Below are positions 1 through 64,000 of a DNA stretch of 64,000 nt, piece after piece; within the stretch, counting starts at the first letter, position 1; each line of letters starts with the position of its first letter. The notes under the pieces were generated by a model. The model was given only the letters and a program-made list of their open reading frames with translations. It searched no databases and was not told the origin of the DNA. A program made the translations under genes and the position numbers. The DNA comes from Merluccius polli (lineage: Eukaryota > Chordata > Actinopteri > Gadiformes > Merlucciidae). The stretch is from contig JAOPHQ010005699.1 of NCBI GenBank assembly GCA_030340625.1, forward strand, positions 62,001 through 126,000, given 5' to 3'.

Positions 1-50
<50 letters not shown>
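1..50. repeat. GA microsatellite
   Basis: Perfect GA dinucleotide run cut by the window edge. Confidence 0.95.
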
Positions 51-1017
51 CACTACATCGATCGTCTATTTAAATTACCCAGCAGCCCCTGCCCTAGCCT
101 ACAAACTAAGAATGCACAAAACAGGCTAACTATGTTTTCTCTACGCTAGAGTCGACCTACAAACACGCACAATGTCCGTCTTCAACTGGGTTGAAGGTCG
201 TTAACGACCATCCGATATTCAAGTTATTCTCAGAGCAAGACAGTGGGCATAATTCATTTCTGTATTCCTCATGTTATCGATCAAGAAGTTAAAAGTGGGT
301 TGGGGGATGAGGTGAGGGTATTAATATGTTTAATAAACTCATGTTAAAAAGTGCGGGGTGCAGAAATTGCACGGTACTACAACTTTAGAAATATAAATGC
401 CTTTTATAAATAAATACATGCAGAAATAAATAATAAGACCTGTTAAGATACCTAAATATATCACAGAGAGAGATAAATAAAAAGGGGGGGGGGGGGGGGG
501 TAGAAATTGAGATTAAATCTGATGATAGATTATCGACTGAGGGACAGCAGAGATGAAACTTTTTCCTGTTTCACCAGCAACATTCTTCTACCTCCTGTAC
601 TTGATCCTCAGTGGTCGACCGTATGTTGTATTTCTGACATATTGTCCAATCCCACAACTGAACCTGAACACAAAGTTTTAAAGTAATAAATTTAGCTGTC
701 GTGTATATGTTGTTTGTTTTTTTAAATCAGTAACCCTATAATGTAGTATTTTGTTTTAATGCAAACCAGTTTAAACGCTGTATATACTGTAGTTCTAGCA
801 TAATGGAGAAGAAACTGCACTTTTTTCATATTTTCGTACTTTAGCAACAGTTGATATGCAAATGAAGTGACTCTTATCGCCATTGGCAGCCGTAAGTAAT
901 GGTTACAATCGCTGCCGCTTGTTTTTTTGTTTTGTTTTGTTTTTCAAGGAAGGAACACGTAAAGCTCAGAGTGTCGCGGACAACAATTACAATCACCACA
1001 CGCACAAAACTGCTGCC
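51..1017. other. 3' UTR/downstream DNA of kif1a, no gene seen
   Basis: AT-rich, many stops in all frames, with a G run near 484-500. Some of it should be the kif1a 3' UTR; no poly(A) site could be fixed with confidence. Confidence 0.5.
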
Positions 1018-1024
1018 TCACGGT

Positions 1025-1303
1025 AGCGCACAAACTGTACTGCGACATCGTACTGCGATATCGTAGCGCACATCGTACCGCGATATTGTAGCGCACATTG
1101 AACCGCGATATCGTAGCGTACATCGCACCGCATTATCAGACCGTACATAGTACCATGATATCGTAGTGTACATCGTAACCACGATATCGTAGCGCACATC
1201 ATACTGCCATATCGGAGCGTACATCGTACCGCGTTATCAGAGCGTACATCGTACCATGATATCGTAGTGCACATTGTAACCGCGATATTGTAGCGTACAT
1301 CGT
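1025..1303. repeat. Minisatellite, CGATATCGTAGCGCACAT type
   Basis: About a dozen diverged ~18-24-bp units built on GCGATATCGTAGCGCACATC. Long apparent open frames on the minus strand come from the repeat. Confidence 0.85.
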
Positions 1304-1582
1304 GGTCCTCGAACAGAGGTCAGCTCAATCCAGAGAACGACACAACAGCAGCAGCAAAAGGCTTGACACACACGGGGGACAGGGGTTGCAGGGGTAGGGG
1401 GTCGCAGGGGTCGGGGGTCGTGGGGCCAGAGGAGTTCTGGATCTTGAGAAGGCAGGTAATGAACTGAGCATGTGCAGGTGTTGGTGGTGACGGTGGTGTA
1501 GGAAAAGGTGTGGAGGAGGAGGAGGTGGGGTGAGATCATTCTACAGGTTCAGTCTTTGTGTTCTGGTGGGTCCAGAGTCTCC

Positions 1583-54535
<52,953 letters not shown>

Positions 54536-54639
54536 CTGCAGAGAACACACTCCGTTAGAATGTACCGTCTCTGTTAGAATGTACCGTCTCTGTTAGAATG
54601 TACCATCTCTGGTAGAATGTACCATCTCTGGTACCCTAT

Positions 54640-54640
<1 letters not shown>

Positions 54641-54712
<72 letters not shown>
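54641..54712. repeat. AAT microsatellite
   Basis: About 24 ATA units. Confidence 0.95.
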
Positions 54713-54715
<3 letters not shown>

Positions 54716-55334
54716 TAAACTTAAGTATCATTCATTTGGACCAATCTCAAAAAGCTACAGGTAAGAAAAAAACACTAAGTAAATATATAAATGTATTAAT
54801 TACCTATTAACATGGTTACCAGGTTGGTTCTGGGGTTGGGAGGAGCAGTTGCCTGACGTAAAACGTATGTTTCCGCATCTTCTAATTCCTAGAGCTCATC
54901 TGCACTCTGTCCAGTTGATGATTTAGAAACTAGGTTGTGCAGCACTTGGAATTGTTTGTAGTTACACAGATTGCTCTCAGCCTCCCTTGCAATAAGTGGC
55001 TTTAGATAAAAGCATAGTCTGCTAAATGTAAATCTAATATGAATATGATTTACAGCACAGACTAAATAAACATGGCCTGGATGAGTACAGAGTAGAGAGC
55101 AGTGAAGCAGGTAGCAGTTAGAGAGTCAGGGTTGTAAAGCGGGACTGCAGTAAAATGTATCTACAGAGGAAAGTCAACCGAACAGAATCATAAAGGACTC
55201 CTTCATCTGCAAGGATCACCCTGCCGTTGGGTAAGGAGGGAACGGCGATGGACCAATAGTAAACTAATACAGATCATACCGTTAACATGAGAAATGAGTC
55301 CTAACCAGTTAACATTTGACACAATTATACTTAA

Positions 55335-55525
55335 AGCTGCCATCAGCCATTTTTACTTGTCCGACTTTGTTTTGATTAAATTGTGTTCATGGTTCTCATG
55401 CATTTGTTTCACTGCTGGCCATCGCTAAAGAGCCGAATACATGAGAACCATGAGACTCAATCAAAACACAATTTAATCAAAAGAAAGTGGGGTGGGCAAA
55501 ATTGCTGACTGCAGATTTCATAATT
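55335..55525. repeat. Fold-back element
   Basis: Inverted arms containing TTTTGATTAAATTGTGTT and ATGGTTCTCATG on the left and their inverse on the right. About 190 bp, non-coding. Confidence 0.75.
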
Positions 55526-55849
55526 ATACTGTAGATGAATTAAGAATCATACTATTAACATCTGATAAGACTCAATCCAAGATCAGGTAATTTATATTAT
55601 AGATATCTCTATAGATATAGATCTAAAATATAGAGATAATTAATCCTTTCTTCCACATCGTCTCTCCCTTTAGGCTGTGACAGTAGGGAATGTTGTTTAA
55701 TGTTTAATAATAGAATTCAAAGGGCTAGTTATCATAAAAGGAGTTAAAAGAAGTACAGAACAGCCATGTTTCAGATACATTTGCCGTGGTTTTGACAAAA
55801 GTTGTCTCCATTTCTCGTATAACGGTTCCCACCCATTAAGACGGAGAAA

Positions 55850-55936
55850 ACATCTCTTTTAACATCTCTTTTAACATCTCTCTCAACATCTTGCTTAACA
55901 TCTCTCTTAACATCTCTCTTCACATCTCTCTTAGCG
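55850..55936. repeat. 12-bp AACATCTCTCTT tandem
   Basis: Seven units. Confidence 0.93.
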
Positions 55937-56001
55937 TTGTGATCTTACAACGCATACAACGAGATTCAAACATAGAATCTCACGTGACCAGTGCCATAAT
56001 G

Positions 56002-56521
56002 TTAGCCTAGAAATCTAGACGCCCCTAGCGGCAGCAAATTTAATTTTCAGCCAGGGGGTCTAGCCTTTCGTCGTCGTTTTGCGCTGCTGGAAACAGAAAA
56101 TCTGTCAGGCCAATCACATCGTGAGGGGCGGAATCGGAAGCCGGGCTACCATGACGACAGAGTTGCGACGGTTCCGTGTTAGAGGTAAACAATGGCTGCT
56201 GCTGCTGGCGAACGGCTGTCTTTCACTCGGCTTTGGCCGCGACTCTTCAAGACTTGAAGTTAACATTTTCTTTGAGAAAAGAACAAAGAACGGCACTGAA
56301 GTCTTTCCTCGAAAAGAAAGATGTATTCGGAGTTTTGATTAATTACGTAGTCAGAGCCATCGCTCTCACTACGTCACCTTCTTCGTTGCTCTGATTGGTT
56401 GTAGCGCTATCCTATTGCGTGCAGAGGGAACTTGAAAGACAACCGTTTATCCCGCCCACACTGCCAATGGAGCAATGCCAGACCCTACATCTTTATGATG
56501 TGGGTCTGGCTTGCCAGGCTA
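56002..56521 (+). mobile_element. hAT-type MITE with a captured helicase-like piece
   Basis: Left TTAGCCTAGAAATCTAGACG, right GGTCTGGCTTGCCAGGCTA, 8-bp duplication CCATAATG (55994-56001 and 56522-56529). The interior has a coding-like stretch (see 56245-56343). Confidence 0.82.
56245..56343 (+). pseudogene. RecQ-like helicase N-terminal fragment
   Basis: One frame reads QDLKLTFSLRKEQRTALKSF followed by LEKKDVFGVL. This resembles the Q-motif region (LR.EQ..AL..FL..KDVF..LPTG) of RecQ-type helicases; the Walker A that should follow is replaced by INYVV. Similarity is by eye only. Confidence 0.5.
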
Positions 56522-57313
56522 CCATAATGTCCCAACAGCTTAAAATCTTAAAATCTGTTTCATGGTTTCTCTAACTTTTAATCTCTTGAAAAGCATTTTG
56601 CTAGGATACACCACGCCTCATGGCGCGCCTCGAAAACATTAGGAGGAAAACCGTGAGTTTATTTATTCATTTAGTTTATAATGGAGACATGAAAGCAGAT
56701 ACAAATTATTTAGTATGTGTTGAGAAAAGCAAACTGGGTTGATACCCTGACTGGATCGCCTGGCGAGTCGCGACATGAGGTTTATTCAGATAGTATACTT
56801 GATGCAACTAAAACGTAGCGTACGCAGATATAAGTAGTGTCATCAGATTGGCTTTACTTTGGTTGTTCCACCGTCTGCCATTTCAACTACTCGGGATAGC
56901 TAATGGGGATAGCTACCGATAGCTACCAGGTAAACAAAAGCGCTATCCCTCCTGGTTTTGGTTGCACACGCAATGGTTGACGCATTTCCTTTGTGCTGTA
57001 AAGTGAGCCTTAATTTTTCCTGGGAGATCGTACCCGGTGGCAGACAGAGCTACATAGTGAAAGCAAGGTTTATAGGGAAGCTAAGGGAACCAATATTAAT
57101 GCAGATGGTGTCTGTAGCATTATTCTGTAGCCATTACACTGTGCAATCGACATTTACTTTGTATTGATACGTTAAAGCGAAAAGGTTGTCTACAGCCACT
57201 TCAACACTAGAAGTACCAGAGCCGACGCCATTAGGCGTTGTGATTCAAAAATGTAAATTACTCCATAATTGTTATTGCTATGGTTCCCTCCTGCCCTGAC
57301 TTTTCCTAAATAC

Positions 57314-58085
57314 TAGGGATGTCCGATATTGGCTTTTTTACCGATAACCGATAACCGATATTGTTCAACTCTTAATTTCCGATACCGATATCAACCGATA
57401 CCGATACCGATATATGCGGCCACGTGAAACCTCCGCTTTACACTCATTGCAATAGGCTTTATGCCGAGCGGAAGTGTGGAAGAATAAATAAAAACAAAAC
57501 AGCGGTAAAAGCTAGCGTGTGTGTCCGGGAGAGGGCTGCTCTCCTCGGACATATTACTCTGAAGCCCCGGTGACGGTCTGGAAGTGCGGATAAAAAAAAA
57601 TAAAAAATACAGCGGTAAAAGCTAGCGTGTGTGTCCGGGAGAGGGCTGCTCTCCTCGGACACATTACTCTGAAGCCCCGGTGACGGTCTGGAAGTGCGGA
57701 TTAATAAATAAAATAATGTGAGCGCGGTAGGCTACAGCGGACCTGAACCGGTTGTGATGAGACCTGTTTCGCAGAATGCGTTAGTATGTTGCGCTGACCC
57801 CTATTTTACTATTCAACGTAGAAACTTTGAAATAATTCCAAACCACTGACATAACTACAGCTACAACTAGCGTCCCGCTACACGGCCGCACATGCCCAGG
57901 CTTGTTATTGACTGAGACGGCGCGGCGCGTTTGATGATGTCATCAAACCACGTCCTCACTTGAAACATAACAGATGTCTGAAATTATTTCAAAATCGATT
58001 TCGGTATCGGTTAAAAAACCGATACCGATATTTTCCGATATTGATTTTTTATGCCAATATCGGCCGATAATATCGGACATCCCTA
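57314..58085. mobile_element. hAT-type MITE, TAGGGATGTCCGAT ends
   Basis: Inverted ends TAGGGATGTCCGATATTGGC and the inverse, perfect 8-bp duplication CTAAATAC (57306-57313 and 58086-58093), ACCGATA subterminal repeats, and an internal ~115-bp tandem duplication (57475-57585 and 57590-57700). Confidence 0.93.
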
Positions 58086-58559
58086 CTAAATACCTATTCT
58101 GCACACGCCTATATTGTCATCATGATAGAAAAATGTTTAGAAAACCAAAAAATACAGGTTTTTGGTGTTTTTCACAAAAACACCCCCCTTCAACCGCTAG
58201 GAGCAGCGCCAATTAGCGTCGGTATTCTCCTCCACCCTCTCCTCCGCAGCCGAAGGGAAGCATTTGCATGATGGCCGTAAAGCGCATTAAGACAATGAAT
58301 GGGACATAGAAACTCATTTGCATGTCAATATTGATTGAAGAAGGAGCTGCTGCTGGTGAGAGACAGAATTAATCAGAACTTGTTATAGCATTTCTGTTGA
58401 GAGTTAACTCCAATAGCTAGCATAATAAGTGTGTACCTATTGCTGTTAAGGAGGCAATTCAGCCAGTTTCGGCTACTCAGGTGTAGTGGATTTGATTGTG
58501 GGGTGGGGCTAGGACTGCATTAGCAGGATCTCTTTGCTTAAGGACTATTTATAGTTAGC

Positions 58560-58995
58560 GTCAGGCCCCTGAGAACAAAGACCTGGTCGAAAAGACATAG
58601 GGAGTCTCTCTGTGGGAGTCCCAAGTCCTGGTCGAACAAAGACATAGGGAGTCTCTCTGCGGGAGTCCCAAGGCCCAGTCGAACAAAGACATAGGGAGTC
58701 TCTCTGCGGGAGTCCCAAGGCCCAGTCGAACAAAGACATAGGGAGTCTCTCTGCGGGAGTCCCAAGACCTGGTCTAACAAAGACATAGGGAGTCTCTGCA
58801 GGAGTCCCAAAACCCGGTCGAACAAAGACATGGAGAGTCTCTCTGCAGGAGTCCCAAGACCTGGTCTAACAAAGACATAGGGAGTCTCTGCAGGAGTCCC
58901 AAAACCCGGTCGAACAAAGACATGGAGAGTCTCTCTGCAGGAGTCCCAAGACCCGGTCGAACAAAGACATAGGGAGTCTCTCTGCGTGAGTCCCT
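58560..58995. repeat. 47-bp minisatellite, about nine units
   Basis: Unit GAACAAAGACATAGGGAGTC plus TCTCTGCGGGAGTCCCAAGG and CCCAGTC; period 47 measured at 58634, 58681 and 58728. Not a multiple of three, so the long minus frame shifts through the unit and is not a gene. Confidence 0.93.
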
Positions 58996-59157
58996 CGAGG
59001 AAGCCCAGAAACCTCATTTCCTCTCGCTCATAACCATGTGCCTTACCTCCATCACTGTTTAGACTGACATTCTACAGGAAACGACGCCACCTTCGACCTT
59101 CCCGGCGCTGCACCCAACCTGCGCTACCCACCGCTTTCTGTCTACACAGACCTTGAA

Positions 59158-59784
59158 GTGCTGGGGGGGGACTGGAACTGCCAATCGGCTGTCAAGAAGG
59201 CAGACTCCATCTCCGCCTACGCCTCCCTCCAGACTCTGCACTTCCTGGCCCTCACTGAGACTTGGATCACCCCTGAAAACACAGCCACCCCGACTGCCCT
59301 GTCCTCCGCCTACTCATTTTCACACACCCCTAGACCATATGGACAAGGAGGGGGGACGGGACTCATCTCGCCGAAGTGATCCTACCAAGTCCTCCCCCTA
59401 GAACACTTGACCAGATCTGCATTTGAACTCCACACTGTGGCAGTCACCCTTCCCATCAAGCTCTACATTGCAGTGATCTACCGTCCACCTGGCCCCTTCT
59501 GCGACTTCTTCGATGAGATGGATGCCCTCCTCAGCTGCTTTCCTGAAGATGGCACACCACTCGTTGTCCTGGGTGACTTCAACATCCAGCCAGAGAAGAT
59601 GCACTCATCCGATTTAACTAACTTTTTCACCACATTTGACCCAACACTCTCCCCCTCCCCTCCTACTCACAGGACTGGGAACCAACTCGACCTTGTCTTC
59701 ACAAGGTCCTGCTGTACCTCGGCCCTCTCTGTTACCCCACTCCCCGTGTCTGACCATCACTTGTTGCTTTCTCTCTCCTCTTGA
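59158..59784 (+). pseudogene. LINE endonuclease, frameshifted
   Basis: Reads LGGDWNCQSAVKKADSISAY, LTETWITPENTATPTALSSA, then in another frame LYIAVIYRPPGPFCDFFDEM, VVLGDFNIQPEK, TGNQLDLVFTRS and PVSDHHLLL. These are the APE-type endonuclease blocks with GDFN and SDHH. Confidence 0.88.
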
Positions 59785-60312
59785 AGTCCTCCACGTCCCT
59801 TCCCCCTACTCCTCATATTGTGACCAGCCATTGTAACCTGAAATCTCTCTCTCCCTCTACTCTCACCTCATCTGTTCTCTCTTCTCTACCATCTCCTGAA
59901 CAATTCTCTCTTCTGTCCACCAAGGAAACCTCCTCAACCCTGCTATCCTCTCGTCCTCCTTGGACTCCCTCTGTCCCCTTTCCTCCAGACCAGCACGATC
60001 TTCTCCCCCTCCCCCTCCCCCTTGGCTGTCCAAATCTCTGCGGGCTTGAGAACAGAGCTACAGGCAGATGAGAGAAAGTGGAAGAGATCAGACTATTCGG
60101 AGGACCTCTCTCACTACCTTCACCTCCTCTCAGACTTTGCCTCTACTGTGGCAGCAGCCAAATCTACCTTCTAGACTTCGCACAAAGATCAACTCCCCTG
60201 CCTCCAACCCTAGGAAACTGTTTTCCATGTTCTCTTCTCTCCTCACCCCGCCCTCCCTCCATCCCCTTCCTCCCTCACAGCTGATGACTTTGTCACCTAC
60301 TTTACTAAGAAG

Positions 60313-61160
60313 GTGAAGGCTATCAGCTCCTCTTTCACCCCTACCACTATCCTCCCTACCACCACTCCCACCTCTGTCCGCCTCACCCACTGTACCCCTC
60401 TCTCCCCTGAAGATGTGCACAAACTAGTCATGTCTCACCATGCCACTACCTGCCCCCTTGACCCCATCCCTTCCTTCCTTTTCCAAGCCATCTCAAGCGA
60501 CATCCTGCCATTCCTCACCTCCCTCATCAACTCTTCTCTCACTTCAGGCCTTATTCCAGCATCCTTCAAGATTGCTAGAGTCAAGCCACTCAAGAAACCT
60601 ACCCTTGACACTGCTGACACCCAAAACTACAGACCAGTATCTCTTCTCTCGTTCCTTTCTAAAACTCTGGAACGTGCCATCTCTAACGAACTGTCCTATC
60701 TCTCACATAACAACCTGCTTGATCCTCATCAATCAGGTTTCAAGACTGCACACTCCACTGAGACAGCCCTCCTCACGGTGACGGAGTCCCTCCGTGCCGC
60801 CAGAGCGTCGTCCCTCTCATCGGTTCTCATTCTCCTCTGCGCTATCCTGGTTCACATCCTACCTAACGAACTGTACCTACCAATGGCTCCTTGTCTGAAC
60901 CCTGCTCCGTTGACACTGGCGTCCCTCAAGGCTCAGTATTAGGACTGCTTCTGTTCTCCCTATACACTAGATCTTTAGGCTCTGTAATCACTTCACATGT
61001 TTTCTCCTATCACTGCTACGCAGACGACACACAAGGAACGCTATTCCTTTACCCTCCTCTGACCGCCTAATTGCAACTCGCATCTCAGATTGTCTGGCAG
61101 ACATTAGCACCTGGACATCTGCGTACCACCTGAAGCTCAACCTCAACAAGACTGAGCTCC
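60313..61160 (+). pseudogene. LINE reverse transcriptase with palm deletion
   Basis: Reads ARVKPLKKPTLDTADTQNYR, PVSLLSFLSKTLERAI and DPHQSGFKTAHSTETALLTV. Around 60835 the segment holding the first catalytic aspartate is lost; the CYADDTQ block survives out of frame near 61013-61033, then HLKLNLNKTELLFLPGK. Confidence 0.85.
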
Positions 61161-62327
61161 TCTTCTTGCCAGGGAAGGACTGCCCTCACATGGACCTACT
61201 GGTAACTGTTGAGGATGCTGTGGCGGGTCCTTCACCAACTGTGAGGAACCTCTGTGTCATACTGGTTGACCAACTGCGCTGCACAGCCAACATCACCGTG
61301 GTGACCGATCCTGCAGATTTGCTCTCTACAACATCCGACGGATCCGACCCTTCATGAGGGAAGCAGCACAGCTCTTGGTCCAAGCACTCGTCATCTCCTG
61401 CTTCGACTACTGCAACTCACTCCTGGCTGGACTCCCTGCCTCCACAATCAAGCCTTTGCAGCACATCTAGAACGCGGCAGCACGACTCGTGTTCAACCTA
61501 CCGAAGTTCTCCCACGTGACCCCTCTCTTCCCCGACCTCCACTGGCTCCCTGTAACAGCTTGTATCAGATTCAAGACGATGGTACTGACCTACAAGGCTG
61601 TCAACAGAACCGCCCGACCTACTTCCAAGCACTAGTTAGACCTCACGCCCCGGCTAGAGCCCTCCGCAACTACCTCGGTCGGCCGGCCTGTACCGCTATC
61701 CCTGAGAGCAAGCAAAGGTCGCACAGCTAAGTCACAACTCTTCTGTCTTGGCGCCACTATGGTGGAACGACCTCCCTGCTGAAGTGAGGACCGCAGAGTC
61801 GATCACCTGCTTCCGCAAGAGACTCAAGACCCACCTGTTCAGAGTTCACCTGGACCCCGCTTAGCATCCTTCCTCTACTACCCCGCCCCCTCCCACTAAT
61901 AAAAACAACAAAACAAAAAAACGTTTGTATACTAGCAATCAGTTAACCTAGCAATTGGGTGTGCTTGAAACTCGTTCTTGTGAAATCCTTACGCTTTGGA
62001 TAAAAGCGTCTGCTTAACCCATTGGCGCCGGATGCTGCGTGACGCAACATTGCCCCTCCTGCCGGGAGCTGCGCAGCGCAGCATTGGCTCTGCTGCCGGC
62101 TGCTGCGTGCCGCAGCATTTTGTACACGTGATTGTTTTCATGACGAATGCAGCAAATAACTCACTTTGGTTGGTTAAAATACACATGGGGTGGGTCTTAA
62201 GGCTTTGGTAAAGATCTCGTGACCACCAAAATGCACTTTGATTGGCTGAAAATCACGTAAATCAATCAAATATACACATGCTTTTCTGTTGTTTTTAGCG
62301 AGCAGGAAGTAGCGAGTAGCGATCGAC

Positions 62328-62580
62328 ATGCGCGTTTTTGATAGCGATGGCAGTGATATCGATCTAAATTTCGAGGGATTTGAGTCTGAGGAGGAGGAGG
62401 AGAATGAGTTTGTGCCAGATGATCCACTAGAACGGGCACAGCAGTGCGATTTTTTGGACACCGAAGAAGAGGAGGAGGAGGATGAGTTTCGGGGATTCCA
62501 GGTGGACTGGAGAACCGATAATTACCTACGTCGGCATACAAAGCCATTCTCTCGTACACCGGGGGTGAAACAACCGATCC
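62328..62580 (+). pseudogene. piggyBac transposase N-terminal fragment
   Basis: Starts MRVFDSDGSDIDLNFEGFES, has EEEEENEFVPDD and a second acidic block, then FRGFQVDWRTDNYLRRHTKP and FSRTPGV. Acidic N-termini of this kind precede the DDD core in piggyBac transposases. The frame then runs into a CTGAATAAATATA tandem, so the catalytic part is absent. Confidence 0.7.
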
Positions 62581-62922
62581 ATATATTTTATATACCGCTG
62601 ATATTATATATACCTGTTATATACCACTTATTATGTATACCTCTTATAATATTATATATAGTTCTGATAAAATATTTACCTGAATACGTATATTATATAC
62701 CTGAATAAATATGACATACCTGAATAAATAGAGGATGTATATTATAGACCTGAATAAATATATTATACACCTGAATACATATATGATATACCTAAATAAA
62801 TATGATTTATATTATATACCTGAATAAATATATGCTATACCTGAATAAATATAAGATATATATTATATACCTGAATAAATATACTATATACCAGAATAAA
62901 TAAGGATACCTTAATACATATC

Positions 62923-62962
<40 letters not shown>

Positions 62963-63030
62963 CTGAATATGATACATAATATATCTGAATAAATATAGGA
63001 TGTATATTATATAGCTGAATAATAATTTAT
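62570..63030. repeat. CTGAATAAATATATTATATAC tandem
   Basis: About fifteen imperfect 20-30-bp units with a TA run at 62931-62959. Confidence 0.9.
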
Positions 63031-63034
63031 AATT

Positions 63035-63079
63035 TATTGCATTTATATAGCACTTTTCAAGATACCCAAAGCGCTTCAC

Positions 63080-63169
<90 letters not shown>

Positions 63170-63205
63170 GGGGGGGGGTTATGACACTTCATCCACTACC
63201 AGTGG
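63035..63205. repeat. L2-like tail with GT microsatellite
   Basis: TTTATATAGCACTTTTCAAG and CCAAAGCGCTTCACATTG, then a GT run at 63081-63166 and a G run. Confidence 0.85.
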
Positions 63206-63510
63206 ATGATGAATAAATATTGTATACCTGAATAAATATATTTCCTGTTATAGTTGTGCTCAGGGAGCATGTTTTAATAAAACATGTGGTTCTTACCTTT
63301 ACAATGCTTCTTATTTCATCTTTCTAGGTGCTCCAGAGGCTTAGATATTAAGGTTTATGTAGACGTTGACAATTCTTACTATTTTCTCAGAAAACCCTCA
63401 GGAAATGAGGATCTTTTTCCCAGAATAGCATAGGATTTAAGCAGGTGTTTTAGCAGGCGTTTTAGGCATAAATGGGTTAATGCCCTAAATGTAATGTAAT
63501 CATTTGCACC

Positions 63511-64000
63511 GTGATTATATTTACTTGCAGGTGTTGGTCACAATAACCTCCAAGACTTTGTACTGAACTGAACGACATATAGCGTAAATGACCGTCACCG
63601 GACTATTACTGCATTGGTGGCAGCGTGAAAATATTTTTTCTAAAAATAGATTGCAAAATGGCACATTTTACACTGCTAAGGGTACCCCAGTTTTGTGTCA
63701 GTTGAAGCTGTTATAGACTAGATAGACTATCTAGCTGTGTATGGTATGTGTGAGTATACTATAGAGATGGAGAGGGGGGACGCGTTAATGACCCATAAGA
63801 CAAACAAAAGGATACAGACGCTCTTGGGCATCGGGTCTGGCGGTTATAGGACCCCTAAAGTGTCTGGCGCTTCTAGTGTTAAGAAATGGGATTCTTGAAA
63901 AATAATATCTTGCATTTATTTTTGATTTTATTCTTAAATATAACAGTTTACTTGTCTTAAGTTATCACATTGAGAAGTAATGACTTGCTTTTAATTGGCA
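63511..64000. other. Intron, nothing certain
   Basis: Ends of a possible larger element (CTTCTAGTGTTAA at 63870-63882); no kif1a motor exon is present before the window edge. Confidence 0.45.

Larger units (their letters stand above)
62018..63476 (+). mobile_element. piggyBac-like non-autonomous element
   Basis: Flanked by TTAA on both sides (62014-62017 and 63477-63480), with ends CCCATTGGCGCC and CATAAATGGG. Removing it and one TTAA rejoins the LINE tail. It holds a 5' block of three ~34-bp GCTGCGTGCCGCAGCATT-type repeats, a transposase N-terminal piece, and simple repeats in place of the catalytic part. Confidence 0.85.
59060..63510 (+). mobile_element. Rex1-like LINE, decayed, split by a piggyBac-like insert
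   Basis: Non-LTR retrotransposon on plus: endonuclease (59158-59784), reverse transcriptase (60313-61160) and C-terminal part (61160-61860). The 3' tail GGATAAAAGCGTCTGC ends at 62013 and resumes at 63481 with TGCCCTAAATGTAATGTAAT. Frameshifts, stops and a deletion in the RT palm make it inactive. Confidence 0.85.

Noticed and set aside
58538..59017. 159-residue minus frame with repeated SLCLCSTGSWDS
   Set aside because: Arises from the 47-bp minisatellite; the unit is not a multiple of three and no start, splice or homologue is apparent.

Overview
The window is vertebrate nuclear DNA, almost certainly from a teleost fish. It holds the 3' three quarters of one spliced gene on the minus strand. 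The introns are packed with fish-type mobile elements (Tc1, Rex1-like and L2-like LINEs, PIF-Harbinger, hAT, piggyBac, tRNA-derived SINEs) and many micro- and minisatellites. There is no sign of bacterial, organellar or viral content.

The gene is the kinesin-3 motor KIF1A (kif1aa or kif1ab; the paralogue cannot be decided from the sequence). I placed 41 constitutive coding exons from 54535 (motor switch I) down to the stop codon at 1583. All splice phases join without a break and give about 1487 codons. Together with the roughly 200 motor residues that must lie upstream of this window, that matches the usual ~1690-residue KIF1A. In gene order: 54535-51966 motor domain and neck; 47062-45013 hinge and coiled coil; 41552-38801 FHA domain; 38331-36062 second coiled coil and KIF1B-type stalk; 32188-14886 long C2-like/DUF3694-type tail region; 8463-7104 variable linker; 6499-1583 PH domain and C-terminus. 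An optional acidic exon (35184-35510), an alternative acceptor (47131) and a previously unrecognised in-phase candidate exon (25594-25809) suggest isoform choices.

Region by region: 1-1582 is 3' UTR/downstream DNA with a minisatellite. 2603-6091 is an hAT element carrying a Harbinger and a second hAT. 8784-12909 is a decayed L2-like LINE in the gene's orientation, abutted by a 1.56-kb inverted-repeat element. 17058-23427 is a long intron of simple repeats, SINE and Harbinger. 27694-30719 is a TA-rich stretch hit by three DNA transposons, including a Tc1 with an intact transposase frame. 37130-37455 is a SINE that gave rise to a 41-bp satellite. 39486-46498 holds several MITEs and minisatellites. 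48998-50014 is another Harbinger. 54536-64000 is the most 5' intron seen; it contains hAT elements, a 47-bp minisatellite, and a Rex1-like LINE split by a piggyBac-like insertion with TTAA duplications. The remaining motor exons and the promoter of kif1a lie beyond 64000.

Exon limits were set by hand from splice consensus, reading frame and recalled family sequence; no alignment was run.
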